Source: Apium graveolens
Taxonomy: Eukaryota > Streptophyta > Magnoliopsida > Apiales > Apiaceae
DNA length: 64,000 nucleotides
Reading direction: 5' to 3'
Assembly: GCF_009905375.1 (NCBI RefSeq)
Contig: NC_133650.1
Span: 145,956,476-146,020,475 of the forward strand
In this document: piece by piece, positions 32,001-43,264 of the stretch
How positions within the stretch are numbered: the first letter of the stretch is position 1
Layout of the letters: each line of letters begins with the position of its first letter
Notes under the pieces: generated by a model
What the model saw: only the letters and a program-made list of their open reading frames with translations
Told to the model about the DNA's origin: nothing
Databases searched by the model: none
Position numbers and translations under genes: made by a program

Positions 32001-33453
32001 CTAAAATGAAACTTAAAGAACAACAACAAAAGATAGATCAAAGAATAGCTCAAGTATTTGGCTCAACTACAAAACCATCAAAATCTGTGAAATATATAAC
32101 AAAGTTGAGGCCTCTTACATCAGATTAATTGAAGCTGGGAAAATGTGCAAAGGGAGAAACATCAGTTGAAAATGAGCTAAAGCTCATTGTGGTACTCAAG
32201 CCTAAACCTTCAAATTTCATATTTACAAGCAAACACCCAATGGAGCTAGATTACTCACCTCACAGGCCTGATGAGCAGAAACTCATGGACAAATCAATTG
32301 CTAGCTACAAGATAACCAAAGATACAACATTGAGAAAGAGGATAACACGAATTTACAGACATGGAAAACTGATCTATATAATGAGTGGACATCCCAAGTT
32401 TGTAGAAGCAAAGAAAGAAGAAAACTTGAGACTAGAGTCATAGCCAAAGCCAAAGAAAAAGCGGGCTACCAAGGAAGCTCAAAAGAAGATTGAGAAGTCT
32501 GCTACTAAAACTTAAAAGAAATTAATTGATGAAAAGAAAGAGAAGCCTGAGTGGAAAACAGGCAAAAGAATAAAGATGAGACCTGGTAGGTGGGCAAGTA
32601 GAATTTCAGAGGAGAAGAGTGAGCCATCTCAATTTGTTCCTTCAACTCAATCAACTGTGCCCAAAGAGGAATCAGTTTAAATCATGGTATATCTTGGGGT
32701 AAACTATCATGGTGAATAAATAGTGCCCGAAGAAGAACCTATAGATTGGGAGAGTTTACCAGTCCCTGATTTGAAAATTCCATTACCAACCAAGAAAAGA
32801 ACATCAAAAAAGAAGAAGAAGCCGACCCTACCTCTACCAAAAGCCACATCAAAATCACAGAAGCCTGTTGTCAACAAAGATGATCATCTCTACATCTTTG
32901 ACATCAAAGAATTCTTTGATATTCAACTCTATTTGGAAGAATTAGAAGAAGTGAGAGGAATTGATGCTACAACCAAACTTCCAAAGAGATTGGTTTTCAG
33001 ATACAAGGGTGGTAATGAGAAAATATGGCCATTCTATAGGATTCTTGAGGAAAACTACAGTAGCTTAACCAAGGTATTTACTGCAATGAAGAAAGACTTT
33101 GGATTCATAAAGTTTGCTAATCAGAAATACTTAGAAAAATAAATAAAATCAGACAAAGCTGGAGATATTCTAATGCACTACCAAGGGTTCTAACCATTCC
33201 AAAGACTAGAGATAGGGTGCACATGAAACCTTACTGGATCATGGAGTTTAGAGATGAGAAGTATACCAGAAGATTTTTTAGAATTGAAGACCAGCTCATT
33301 ATCTCAAGAAATGAAACTCTCAAGGAGATGCAGGAGTTGTTGGATGTAAATGAAGAAAATGAAGCTGAGTTTTACAGACAACTTCAACTTCAGATTGAGG
33401 AAAACAATGAGAAGTTGGGAAAGAAAACAAGGGAATCAAAGAAAAGAAAATAA
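29013..33453 (+). pseudogene. SIRE-type env-like third ORF (decayed)
   Basis: It starts ATGGCACCAG at 29013. The N-terminal domain shows FALVDKSVAHEDYHRI, CKLKYSMPESP, FKLPESNSNTLHTDVD, MLNSMGYALDTS, LRKEWSYFSDAFIKVFSG, then NKLDCWVQEKRVLAEL. A Ser/Thr/Lys-rich middle and an acidic part (DEFDIEDDADDFDEEFGED near 31318) follow. The C-terminal part (32723-33142) has IKEFFDIQLYLEELEEVRG and RYKGGNEKIWPF. Frame 29013 is kept to at least 31400 with only stops; shifts follow before 31898 and 33217. Lineage literature calls it env-like; I see no convincing signal peptide or fusion segment, so its role is unknown. Confidence 0.78.
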
Positions 33454-33634
33454 TTTGCTTAGACTAGAGGAGCACCTTGATAATGGCATGTAAACTTCTT
33501 TCAACCATTTTTATACATTTCTATTGTAATGAAACCCTTTACAGATTGTCTACTTTTCAATATATTATCTCTATAGGGTGTTTTGTTATCATCAAGTCAA
33601 CCTGAATTTATGCCTATAATTCCATTGGACATAA

Positions 33635-33646
33635 ATTGGGGGAGAT
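33635..33646 (+). promoter_or_regulatory. Polypurine tract of the plus-strand copia element
   Basis: ATTGGGGGAGAT directly precedes the LTR start TGTTAGGAATATG at 33647, the usual arrangement in SIRE-type elements. Confidence 0.85.
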
Positions 33647-34611
33647 TGTTAGGAATATGTTGCATTCTTGAGTTTATCTATCCATTGAAGGAGTTGTTTA
33701 TATTAATAAGTATATAGCACATTCTGTACACTATGATAACTGAAGGATTTAGGAGTTATAGTGTTTTCTAAGTCATGTTGACTACTAGCAAGATATACAA
33801 AATAGGTGGACTAAGTGTAGATATAAAATGCCTTGTAATTTTGTATAAGTGATAGAGTATCAACTCCTAAAGAAACAACTTCAACTACTAAACTACAAGC
33901 ATCAACGAATGACTCAATATGCCTTCAACGGATAAGCTAGTCAAGAGGTCTTCAACTGATATCAGATAAAGCTTCAACGGATGATATCAAGAAAGATTCA
34001 ACGGATGTCACTAGTACAGTGTCGACGGATGACAATAATAAAGCTTCGACAAATAATATCAATAAAGCTTCAACGGATGATCAACAAGATAACAGTTGAT
34101 AGTGACTTGACAGAGGCTGACAGAGACACATGAGTGGATAGTGCAAAAAAGGAATGTGGCGGCCTGCTTAAAGCATGTGCATGGACTTAGCTGTTAGGAA
34201 TATTATTCTTATTTTATTGCACATATAAACTTGGTTAAATATAATTTAAGTGTAGCAAGTATTTAGTATAACTAGTAAGAACTAAAGAGTTTAGAAAGCT
34301 GTATCTTTAGAAAATACTCTCAAGTTTAAAGTTGTAAGAAAATACTTGTAAGCAGTTGTGTGCAATTTGCATCACAGAGATTTCTAAAAATATACATCTT
34401 TGGTGGAAAGACAAATCCACCAGAAAGTTTTTAAACATTGTGTTTATTTACTTTGTGTGAGTAGAATACTTCAAAAGCTTTATATGTAATCTTTCTTATT
34501 CAAAAACACGGTTGTATATTTTATAAAGAGTTTTTCATAAAATAAAAAGAAACAAGAATTTTATTCAACCACCCCTTTTGTATTCTATAATTGTATTATT
34601 GAAAAATAACA
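33647..34611 (+). repeat. 3' LTR of the plus-strand copia element
   Basis: It starts TGTTAGGAATATG and probably ends GAAAAATAACA at 34611 (965 bp). The right end is set by the TTATTCAACCACCCC tract typical near the end of SIRE LTRs and by the CA. It shares sequence such as CCACCAGAAAGTTTTTAAAC and the AACGGATGA array with the LTR fragment at 41133. No second LTR is in the window. Confidence 0.75.
33901..34082 (+). promoter_or_regulatory. Array of TCAACGGATGA motifs in the copia LTR
   Basis: About eight copies of (T)CRACGGATGA or close variants occur in ~180 bp (for example 33924, 33973, 33998, 34022 and 34070). AACGG is the core of many plant MYB sites, so this could be an LTR enhancer. The link to MYB binding is inference from the core only. 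Confidence 0.5.
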
Positions 34612-34639
34612 ATAATTATACAATGTGATTTATTTATCA

Positions 34640-34781
34640 TCAGGATTTAGGCTTGATTCCTACCATCTTCTTCATGATTGTAGATCTTTAATTGGTTTAG
34701 ATGGGTGTCATTTAAAGGTCCCTTTGGAGGGATATTATTGACTGTAGTAGGTACTAGTATTGGTTTTTGGGGCAGTTGAAG
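34640..34781 (+). pseudogene. MULE (Mutator-like) transposase fragment
   Basis: The plus strand encodes LLHDCRSLIGLDGCHLK, then after a one-base deletion GPFGGILLTVVG. This is the conserved block with the first catalytic aspartate (LDGCHLKGPFGG) of MURA-type transposases. Only about 45 codons remain. It lies between the end of one copia LTR and the start of the next and is the only surviving older DNA between the two insertions. Confidence 0.65.
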
Positions 34782-35342
34782 TGTTTCCCAGTAAAGTAAT
34801 TATTTAAGGGGAGTTGGATACAATTACTTAACAAATCGATATATTATGAAAGTAAAGTAAGAACTGATGGATCAAATAACAATTTATATTGATCTTATAT
34901 AAAATGTTACAAAACTCTCTCAAGAACAATATTCTTAAGAGCTTCTAGGTTATACGAATACTCGAGTTCTGCTCACCACATATTGTGATAACCTATTATG
35001 TGTTTATATACTATACATCTACAAATCAGTCCTCTATCAATTATAAGATATGTTACAATATAATTCTAACACTTTACATATCTAAATCAACTACGATACT
35101 ATAATCAACACCTTCTGAGTTATCTTGCAGTCTTGACTTATCATCCAAGTTATCTCAACGGATAGCCTGATGAACGGATAAATGTTGTAGCTTGGACGGA
35201 TAATCATTTGTATATATCAACGGATGACTAAAAATCGTCAACGGATGATATCTAATCTTTCAACGGATAATCATATCACAGCAGTTGATCATATCCTGAT
35301 TATTTGACAGATCATGATCTTCGACTTAGCCAATTCTCAACA
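34782..35342 (-). repeat. 3' LTR of the minus-strand copia element
   Basis: On the minus strand it starts TGTTGAGAATTGG at 35342 after the purine tract. It ends CTGGGAAACA at 34782, with the TTGTATCCAACTCCCCTT tract near the end that is typical of SIRE LTRs. Length 561 bp. The flanking five bases cannot be paired because the other LTR is missing. Confidence 0.75.
35155..35270 (+). promoter_or_regulatory. AACGGAT motif array in the minus-strand copia LTR
   Basis: Six copies of AACGGAT(A/G)A or GACGGATAA stand in ~115 bp, all readable on the plus strand and therefore antisense to their own element. In the copia LTRs at 33647 and 41133 the same word is in the sense direction. Confidence 0.5.
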
Positions 35343-35356
35343 ATCTCCCCCAATTT
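35343..35356 (-). promoter_or_regulatory. Polypurine tract of the minus-strand copia element
   Basis: On the minus strand AAATTGGGGGAGAT directly precedes TGTTGAG at the LTR start. Confidence 0.82.
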
Positions 35357-35637
35357 ATGCTTTGCAGAATAAGCATGAATTATAATAGAATTGTCTAGTG
35401 CCATAAACCAGATAGGAAAAATAGGTAGGGTAAAGCTTACTTTGTTTAAGACTTTGATCTTCATATTTCTTGATAAATTCTACAGTATCTCTGAACAAAA
35501 GCTTTAACTCTGTCATCAATCTTTTTCAACATAATATCTTCTAACTTGATCTTCAAATTCTTCTCATACTCTATTTTGTCAGATAATTGATAGATAGAAG
35601 CTCTCAGATTTCTGATTTGAGCTCTTTCTATCATCAT

Positions 35638-38600
35638 GTCTTCCAGTGAAACTTAGCAAGTTTCTCTTCCATCAGGATTCATAGTTATATGTCTCTGAGT
35701 AAGAACATTTTCAATGACAGCTTCACCTTTCTTCATGTTGACTTCTTTCCCTCTGAAATTTATGTATTTAGAAATATATGATCCCAAATTATATAGACCA
35801 TCATCTAGTATCCTTCTTCTGATATTGGCAAGAATCATGTTTGACCATAACATAGAAGTTTCATCTTCAACTCTTAGCAAATAGTGAATGTACTTCAATT
35901 CCTTTGTAGACATGATCATTATTTCATCAAGTGAAAGAAATTGAAATTGATCATTTTGCAATAAGAGTAAGATCTTCTGTTTAGATTCAGAACTATCATG
36001 TTTGTCAAGAATAATTTTCACAGCTTCAAGTCTATCCAGATGATCAACAGTTATTTCCTGATCAGGACTATCAGCAAGTGTGAAATTCAACAACTTTAAG
36101 TTGACAAGTTTAGCTTCATGATGTCCTATTCTAGCTCTTATGTATGGTTCAATCAACTTGATATTCTTAGCTTGTACTAATCAAGACTTCTTATCTCCCA
36201 TGGTATTAGAACCAAGTAAACCATCCATCCTTATTCCTCCAGGAGTAAAACTCAATTTATCATTATAATTAAGATCATCAATTTTCTTCATTTGTATTTG
36301 TTCTTGATCTTTGGAAATATTGAGCTCTCCTTTCTGCTCTTTTCTGCAACATATTCATATTTTTACTCCTCCATCTATTCCTCTCAGATCTTTTAAGCAT
36401 ATTCTTGTATTCTTGGTCTGCTTTGTCAATAGCTATTCTAATTTTTCCTTCATGTGCCCTTTCTTCTCTGTCAAAAACCATTTCTTCTTCCCTGAAGTTT
36501 TCAGTATTAACAGCTTTAATATAAGCATAGAGAATCTATAAATTCATTTGAAATAAAAATTATTCTTCTTTAGTCCTCACAGAATCAGGAATCACTATCA
36601 CTTTTTTTAGTGTCAGAAAAAGAATCAGAACTTGTAACTTTGTCATCAGGAATTGAACTAGGAGTAACAAGATCAGCTTCTATATTAGATCTATGTGATC
36701 TATCCTTAGGGACTTATGTTGACTGTGTCTTCTTTTGACTTTGAATTACAATTCCAGTTTGAACTTTCACAACATCAACTTTCTCCTTTTCTTTTTCATC
36801 ACCATCATCATCAGAATTGGTATTTCTCCTCAAAGCTGATTCAGGTTGACATTTTTTCTTTGATATTATCTCCTCCTTTTTGGCATCTAGACTCTGTAGA
36901 AGAGAGAAAATATCATCCAACTTATAATTCGTAGCATTCTGACCAGCCTCCAAAGCTGTCAGCTTGTCAGACATATGATCTTGTTTTGCCTCCAAGATAA
37001 ACATTCTCTTTAGCAAACCATTTGGTTTGTTTGTACATTTAAGTCACAGAAAGATCACCATGCACTTCTCTGATTTTTTCCTTGAGTGTAGAGATAGAAG
37101 AATGCAATCCTTTGACTAAAACTGTAGTGGTTTTAATAGATGCTTTTATATCAGTATATGAAACCAATTGAACCGTATGATCAGCTAAAGTCTGGGAAGA
37201 TTCCATATATATCTTTTCACTAGGTAATCTCCAAGAATGATTCCATTCATAAGCCCTATGAGGATGTAGAACAGCAACATGACCAGATGATGAACTAAAA
37301 GTAAAAAATTTAGATGCTTCAAAACCAGCTTTCAGAACAACATCATCGGGATTATCATCATCAGAGTCATCAGAATCATCTTGATCACCAGAAGATTTCT
37401 TAGAAATATCAAAATTGGGAACTATGCCTTTGAGCTTTAAATCAAGATTTGACTTGGAAGACTTAGTTACCTGTGTAGATCCTATAAAAAAGAAACATGA
37501 GTACCTAAATCTCTCTGTTATTTTAAAGTGAACTCATCACTTCTCACACCACTCACCTCATGACTTTTAATAGTTAGAGTTTCCTCACAAGGATTAACTA
37601 AATCTTGTCTCTCATCTACCTTTCCTTTTTCCAGGTAAGGATCATGCTTCTCTTAATTTTGTTTTTCACCAAGTCTTTTCTCATATTCTCACATGTAAAA
37701 CTCAAATAAGTGTGTCCTACAAAAATAAGAGGTGGCTGAGAAGAGTTGTCTGTGATCATATGACTAGAGGTATTCCTTTGTAAAGGTCTAATCATAGTCA
37801 TATAAGCAGATACAACAAAGTATAAAGGATTTGTACGTTGAGGAGTATCAACCATTGATATAGCCTTGAGTGGTTGTACCAAGATTGCTTCATTATTATC
37901 TTGGAAAGTGAGCAGTACATCTGTAAAATCAAGAATAGCTTCATCAGGAATTGTCTTTGTATCAGGAATGTGCTGCTTGTTAGGAATTAATCCCATAATA
38001 GAATTTGATACTAAGTCTGCAACAGTACTTTGAACTGTTGGTTGTTGTGTGACTTAAGGTGTAGAAGATTCTTCAACCCTTTGAACTGAAGGTTCTTGTG
38101 TGCTTCCCTCAAAAATAGGATCATTGATAACAACATTCAATCCAGCAATGTGCTTTTGATGAGCTTCCATGTCTTGTATTATCTTCAGAATATCATCAAC
38201 TACAGAACTTTGACTTCCTTGAACAATGTCGGGAATAGTCAGATGTGATAATATGCTTGCACCTACACTTTGAGCAGGTGGTTCTTGTGTAGCTGGGCCA
38301 TTAACAGGTGCATCTTCATATTGAGAAGATGGTTCTTGTGGACTGTACCCCTTCTGTGGTGATTAAAGTTTGATCTTTTTGCTTTGATAAATAGATGAAG
38401 TATGTGTTTTCCACTTGATAGACTTCTGCAGATCAACTTCCTTAGCAATTTCAACTATCTTGGCTGAGTGAGATGTAGTAACTGTCTGATCAGGAATTGT
38501 CATTATCTTGTCAGGAATTTCTTGAGACCTATCAGGATTTGAAAATGATCTGTCAGGATTTATAGATTGCTGATCAAGAGCAATATCATCCAACACTATA

Positions 38601-39922
38601 AGACCATCTGATTTCTTTTGAACCTTTTCTGCTAACTTTATTAGTCTTATTTTTTTAGGTTTAGTAGCTGCATTTAAACTTTGGCCTTCTTCTGCATTGG
38701 CACCAGTAACCTCCACTGGTCTAGCAGGCTTCGTAATATAATTGGATCATCATTATCACTTTCAGTGTTTGATGATTCATCAACCAACCTAACCTCAGCT
38801 CGAACTTTCCTTTTCCTTCTTTCTTCAATCTCCTTGATTTTAGTTACCGATGAAACACTTTTCTTCCTTACTCCACCTTTTTGCTCCAAAGATATAAGTG
38901 AGTCTGAAATAGCCTTTAGACCTGATTTTCTCTAAGACAAATCCGACTTAGCTACTGTTGTTGATTTTGCAACTGATTCCTGTTGAGAAGAACCAGATGT
39001 GATATTGTGTTTCGATTTAAGTAAAGAAAAATAGACACTTTGGTTAGGAACACGGTTGGATGTGCCCTATTCCACAGCGGTAGGATTTGGAAATTTATAT
39101 TTGTCAGGCATTTTATTAGACAAAAACACCCATAATTCTCGTGCTAAAATAGTTCATCTCCTGAAAGTATCTTTCCTTTTTGCTAAATCAGTAAGAGATT
39201 TAAAATTGATTTGAAAGATCACCAGTTATTCATCATTTTCAAAACTTTCACCAGGTAAAAGATATGTAAAAATCAATTGTAAGAACCTAGTGTAACCAAC
39301 ACCACCAGCTTTATCACTAGACCGAGCTATCAGGAATTACATAATAGTGTTACCATAGTCAAAAGCATTACCAAATATCAATGAATAACCTTTCTGCAGT
39401 GACGATAATGGAAGAGCATCGAAATTAGATACCTTATTCAGAAAAGCTCTGCTTATACAATCAAAGTAGAAGTTCCATTATTTCCTGAGCTTTGTTCTGA
39501 ACATCTCCCGAGCCTTAGTGAAGTCAATGGTATGACTAATCTCTCTGACCCAGTCAAAAAGTTTTGAAGTGGGAGTCACAACTGGAATCCAGCCATTCAA
39601 CACATGCAATTTCAAAGCCACCTCAACCACAGTAGCATTGATCTCATATTCTTGATTTTTTGTGTGTGAAGAGAATGACCCATTTCTCAGTATCAACTAT
39701 CGAATTCTCCCAAATCTGCATAATATATTTAAACTAAATTCTAGAAGGAGCAGTGAGAGCATACCGAATATCACTTTGGGCTAAAAAATCCTGAATTACT
39801 TCGAAAACATCATGAATATCAATTTCATGCAAAGGGGATTTAAAATTATTAGCTGGAAAAGTCTTGTGTTTAAACACATACTTAATCGCAGAGAGCGAAG
39901 AAGCAGACTCAGTGTTAGCCAT
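35638..39922 (-). pseudogene. SIRE-type env-like third ORF, second family (decayed)
   Basis: It starts ATGGCTAACACTG at 39922. The N-terminus shows SAIKYVFKHKTFP, VIQDFLAQSDIRYALTAPS and, after shifts, SFKYIMQIWENS, matching the start of the third ORF of other SIRE families. The middle is Ser/Asp/Lys-rich with repeated PD-type phrases (near 38470-38560). The C-terminal segment (36156-35653) is the longest open part, with YIRARIGHHEAKLVNLKLLN, EIMIMSTKELKYIHYLL and NLGSYISKYINFRGKEV. Stops and frameshifts are numerous throughout. Function unknown; no product can be made in one piece. Confidence 0.72.
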
Positions 39923-40309
39923 TCAAAAAGTTATGGTTTGTCTGAGAGAGTGAGAGAGAGAGAGAGAAAAAAAAATCGATAATAAGCAATTCGTGTATCA
40001 TAGAGAAGAAAGATGATAGTTTGAAATCTGTAATAGAAAGTAAGACACTAATACACATGGCATGTGCTGATTGGAGAGAATAGATAATAACAAAATTAAT
40101 GTTTAATTCTGGTAAACAATCACGATTTTCAAGGAGAATATGTGATATGGCACCGAAAAAATTAGCAGTCGTGCTACTACACATAACCAATTTACAAATA
40201 ACTCAATAATAATGTACAAAAATAATTCTAAAATTATTTAGCAAAAAAAAATAATTCTCAAATATACTTAATATAAATCAAGTATTACTTAGGAAAAATA
40301 ATTGAACAA
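39923..40309 (-). other. Leader upstream of the minus-strand env-like ORF
   Basis: AT-rich noncoding sequence with a (TC)n run on the minus strand at 39944-39972, directly before the ORF start. The junction to the deleted pol lies near 40310. No clear TATA box was seen. Confidence 0.5.
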
Positions 40310-41132
40310 AATCATAATATACTCACAACCAATGTCAGAATTAGTTCCATACAAAGCTCCCCATATAACTATGTTGTCAGTTCCTGATAGTTTTAAGTTT
40401 CTTTCCTCAACATGGGCATTTTCATCAGGATTTTTCCTTCTTTTCTGATTAAGACTTTTGTCCATTTGTCCAAATTTCTCATGGTTGCATTCTTCTCCCA
40501 CCAATTCATTGAGACTATCAAAGTTGAGATGAGAAAACTTGTTGTGCCAATTCCAACTTTCATCTACTAATTCCTTGGTCACCAGACATGTTTCTGGACC
40601 ATCAACATTTGCATGAAGTTTGGCTTCATAAATGTTTCCATGTCTGTAAGCTTCGAAAACAATTTTTTTGTGATCTTATGAACTACTTCACAGTGCATAT
40701 CATAGAACATGACATAGAAAGCTCTGTCAGTGATTTGACTAATGCTCAACATATTGTGCTTCAGTCCATCTACTAGAGCTACGTTTGAAATGATGACATT
40801 TCTAATGATAATATTGCCATATCCCAATGTTTTTTCTACATTTCCATCTCCATAGGAAATCATTGGGCCAGCCTTCTCCTCATATTCTGAAAACAGGGAT
40901 TTAGTTCCAGTCATATGTTTTGAACAACCATTGTCCAAGGTAAGCACATTTTTCTTGTTTCCCTGTAATTAGAACTATGGAAATCAGTCAGAATTTTTAA
41001 GAACCCATACTTGTTGGGTCCTTTTTAACATCTTATGCATTTTTACATTAGCAGACTTCTTGTCAGCATTTGATCCATCAAGATTTACTCCATCAAGATT
41101 TGTCTTGACATTTTTTACTCTATAAGATGTAT
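40310..41132 (-). pseudogene. Copia GAG-pre-integrase fragment
   Basis: Minus-strand frames give KTNLDG..GSNADKK, QQVWVLKNSD, then LDNGCSKHMTGTKSLFSEYE (the protease-adjacent DSGCS.HMTG motif with Asn for Ser), AGPMISYGDGNVEKTLGYGN, LVDGLKHNMLSISQI, and SWNWHNKFSHLNFDSLNELV. This is the GAG-pre-integrase zinc-binding region of SIRE-type pol. After that the sequence departs from pol within ~60 codons, so integrase is lost. Confidence 0.82.
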
Positions 41133-41805
41133 TGTTATTCCCAAACAATTTAACAAGTAGAATTACAGAGGGGGGTTGAATGTAATTTTTGGTTCCTTTT
41201 CTATCCTTTAAAACTTCTTGCAAATATAAATATAACTGTGTATGAATATGCTAAGTGCGGATAAGAAATATTCAAGTATTCACACACAAAGTAAATAAAC
41301 AAGGATGTTTAAAAACTTTCTGGTGGATTGTTGTTTCCACTATATATATATAAATGTAGAAGACCTCTGTGATTCAAGAATGCACACAGCTTCTTACGAG
41401 TGAATTTATAAAGAGAGAACTAAGCAATTCTTAATAGATTATGCCTTATCCATTTCTCAGTTCTTTCGATCTATATTTTTCTACTTGCTACCCTTGGTTT
41501 ATATATCACCAAGTTACATGTGAAATAGGCAAACTAATAAAATAAAACTATCCAAGTCTAATCACATGCTTCTTTATTTCTCCATCCAGCATCTTTGTAT
41601 TTCTTTAAGTTAGCATGGAAATGGAAATGTTTCATGATCTTCATAATCCTGATTACAGGCTGCCACATTGCTTTTGTATAGAATCAACCTATGTGACTGT
41701 CAAGTCACTATCAACTCCTATTTGAATTTGTCATCCGTCGAGACTCTGTTGGATCATCCGTCGAAACTCTATTGAATCATCCGTCGAGACTCAATTGGAT
41801 TATCC
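41133..41805 (-). repeat. Partial SIRE-type LTR, cut by the Tat insertion
   Basis: On the minus strand this matches the 3' two thirds of the LTR at 33647-34611 (shared CCACCAGAAAGTTTTTAAAC, TTTATTTACTTTGTGTG, a TTCAACCCCCCTC end tract and CGACGGATGA repeats). It ends ..GGGAATAACA at 41133. No primer site follows, so it is not a 5' LTR. It is a solo LTR or the 3' LTR of an element whose body lies beyond the Tat insertion. Confidence 0.68.
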
Positions 41806-41827
41806 GCGTAATATCCGGGATATATAG

Positions 41828-43211
41828 TGTAATAATTTTAATCAATAAATAATTATTATATGATTTTTAGTGAATTATCTGTTAAGTGGTATCTATGTTT
41901 GGATATTTAAATGTGATAAAATTTGACTATTTTAATTTTTATATGTCCATAATAAAGTATAGATAATTGTGATATTTTTCTATTAATCTTTTTGTTGTTA
42001 TATGATTTTATAAATGATTTATGGATTTAATAAATTATTTTCCCGAGTATTTATTAACTATTTTGTTTAATCGGGAATCGACCGCCTTCAAACTTTTTTA
42101 CATTTTTACAAACTAGAGCACTTTCATGTTTGACTTTTTTAATCCGGAGTATGGTTTTCCCTGTACGGGTCTCGGCGTAAATTTTTTGATATAATATTTA
42201 TTTCGGTAAATCGATAAAACCCGTACTTTCGATAAACGGGATATTTTGATTAAACTATTATATTATCTTCTCGTAATTCGTGTAACCAAAATGCTGAGAC
42301 CAAGTCAGTATTTACAAAGTGTGTAGTTTTGGATAATTATCCTAAAACCAGTACCGATATGGATCTGTTTTATCAAATAAACTTTATATTTTGTATCCGA
42401 TATGATCCAACGAGGTACCAACATTCCGTAAATATAAATAGCCCTTGACGTATTTTATTTTGTACAGATAACCATTTGTAAACAGTTAAATATATAAATT
42501 TTTAGAGAAAAACCCTAAATTCATAGTGTTCTTCGTAATCAAACCCCAATTTCAAGGCGTTATCGATATCCGATTTTGGAGTTCAAGTAACCAAATTGAA
42601 GGTATTGAAAAGTACTTTCATAATCTGTGATAGGGGATAAATAAATCCTGATTGTGTAATTAAATATTACATTAATTATACATGATTTGGGCTACTAGGC
42701 CAAATAAGAAGATGTATAATATTCAGACCAAAAAGGTTAACACATTGATCAGGCCTGATGGACCAGATCAGGCCTGATGGAACAAAGAAGGCCCAAAACC
42801 CTGAATATTAATTAATTTCATAATTAATTAATAATGGAAAAATCAGCTATTGAGAAGAGTCCCAATAAGGACATAAATCCTTGCAGAATAGCCTCTACTG
42901 GACCTAGAACGATAAGGAATAAGTTTCCTACCATTTAGGACTCCAAAGTCCATTCTAATTCTGAGACTTGGCTACCAAGTCTCCTATACCAAGTCCAATT
43001 AAAGGACCCCCAACATCTATATAAGGGGCCTCACCCCACAAATCGGAACTACGTTTTTTGACTTGATCCTTGGCAATGAGCAAGGTATGTAGGCATCTTG
43101 TTAAGGCAGATTGAGTCACGAAATACAAGAGCAGTCAAATCGAGCCTTGAAGCTCACGTTCCTTAGTAATAAATACAGCAGTTATAATACTTTAGTTTTT
43201 GATCCATAACA
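41828..43211 (+). repeat. 5' LTR of the Tat element
   Basis: The right end is set by TAACA at 43211 just before the primer site. The left end is most likely TGTAATAATTTT at 41828, but recognisable SIRE LTR stops near 41805, so the true start may be up to ~23 bases earlier. The LTR is about 1.4 kb, AT-rich at the left and with a TATA box at 43018. The opposite LTR, needed to confirm the ends, is beyond 64000. Confidence 0.65.
43018..43024 (+). promoter_or_regulatory. TATA box of the Tat LTR promoter
   Basis: TATATAA in the context CTATATAAGGGGCC lies ~190 bases before the LTR end. A start site would be expected near 43050, giving an R-U5 of ~160 bases. Confidence 0.65.
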
Positions 43212-43213
43212 TT

Positions 43214-43229
43214 TGGCGCCATCTGTGGG
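43214..43229 (+). promoter_or_regulatory. Primer binding site of the Tat element
   Basis: TGGCGCCATCTGTGGG begins two bases after the LTR end. TGGCGCC..CTGTGGG is the typical Tat-lineage site. I could not match it with certainty to one tRNA. Confidence 0.7.
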
Positions 43230-43264
43230 AAAACACAACAACAACCATAGCGAGAACATAGAAA

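Larger units (their letters stand above)
27676..34611 (+). mobile_element. SIRE/Maximus-type Ty1/copia retrotransposon, 5'-truncated
   Basis: The order on the plus strand is: end of RT and RNase H (27676-28508), spacer with a TATA-like box, a long env-like third ORF (29013-33453), a purine tract (33635-33646) and an LTR (33647-34611). The extra ORF after pol is the hallmark of the SIRE/Maximus lineage. The 5' LTR, gag, protease, integrase and RT core are missing. All frames contain stops. Confidence 0.88.
34782..41132 (-). mobile_element. SIRE-type Ty1/copia retrotransposon on the minus strand, internally deleted
   Basis: Read on the minus strand: GAG-pre-integrase part of pol (41132-40310), an abrupt jump to the third-ORF leader, env-like ORF (39922-35638), purine tract (35356-35343) and a 561-bp LTR (35342-34782). 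Integrase catalytic core, RT and RNase H are deleted. Its env-like ORF and LTR differ from those of the plus-strand copy, so it is another SIRE family. Its 5' end is cut by an LTR at 41133. Confidence 0.82.

Noticed and set aside
29013..33453. Envelope gene of an infectious endogenous virus
   Set aside because: The third ORF of SIRE-type elements is called env-like by position only. I see no convincing signal peptide, cleavage site or fusion segment, and the frame is broken.
39944..39972. GA microsatellite as a regulatory element of its own
   Set aside because: It is a simple repeat in the leader of a dead ORF; no further support.
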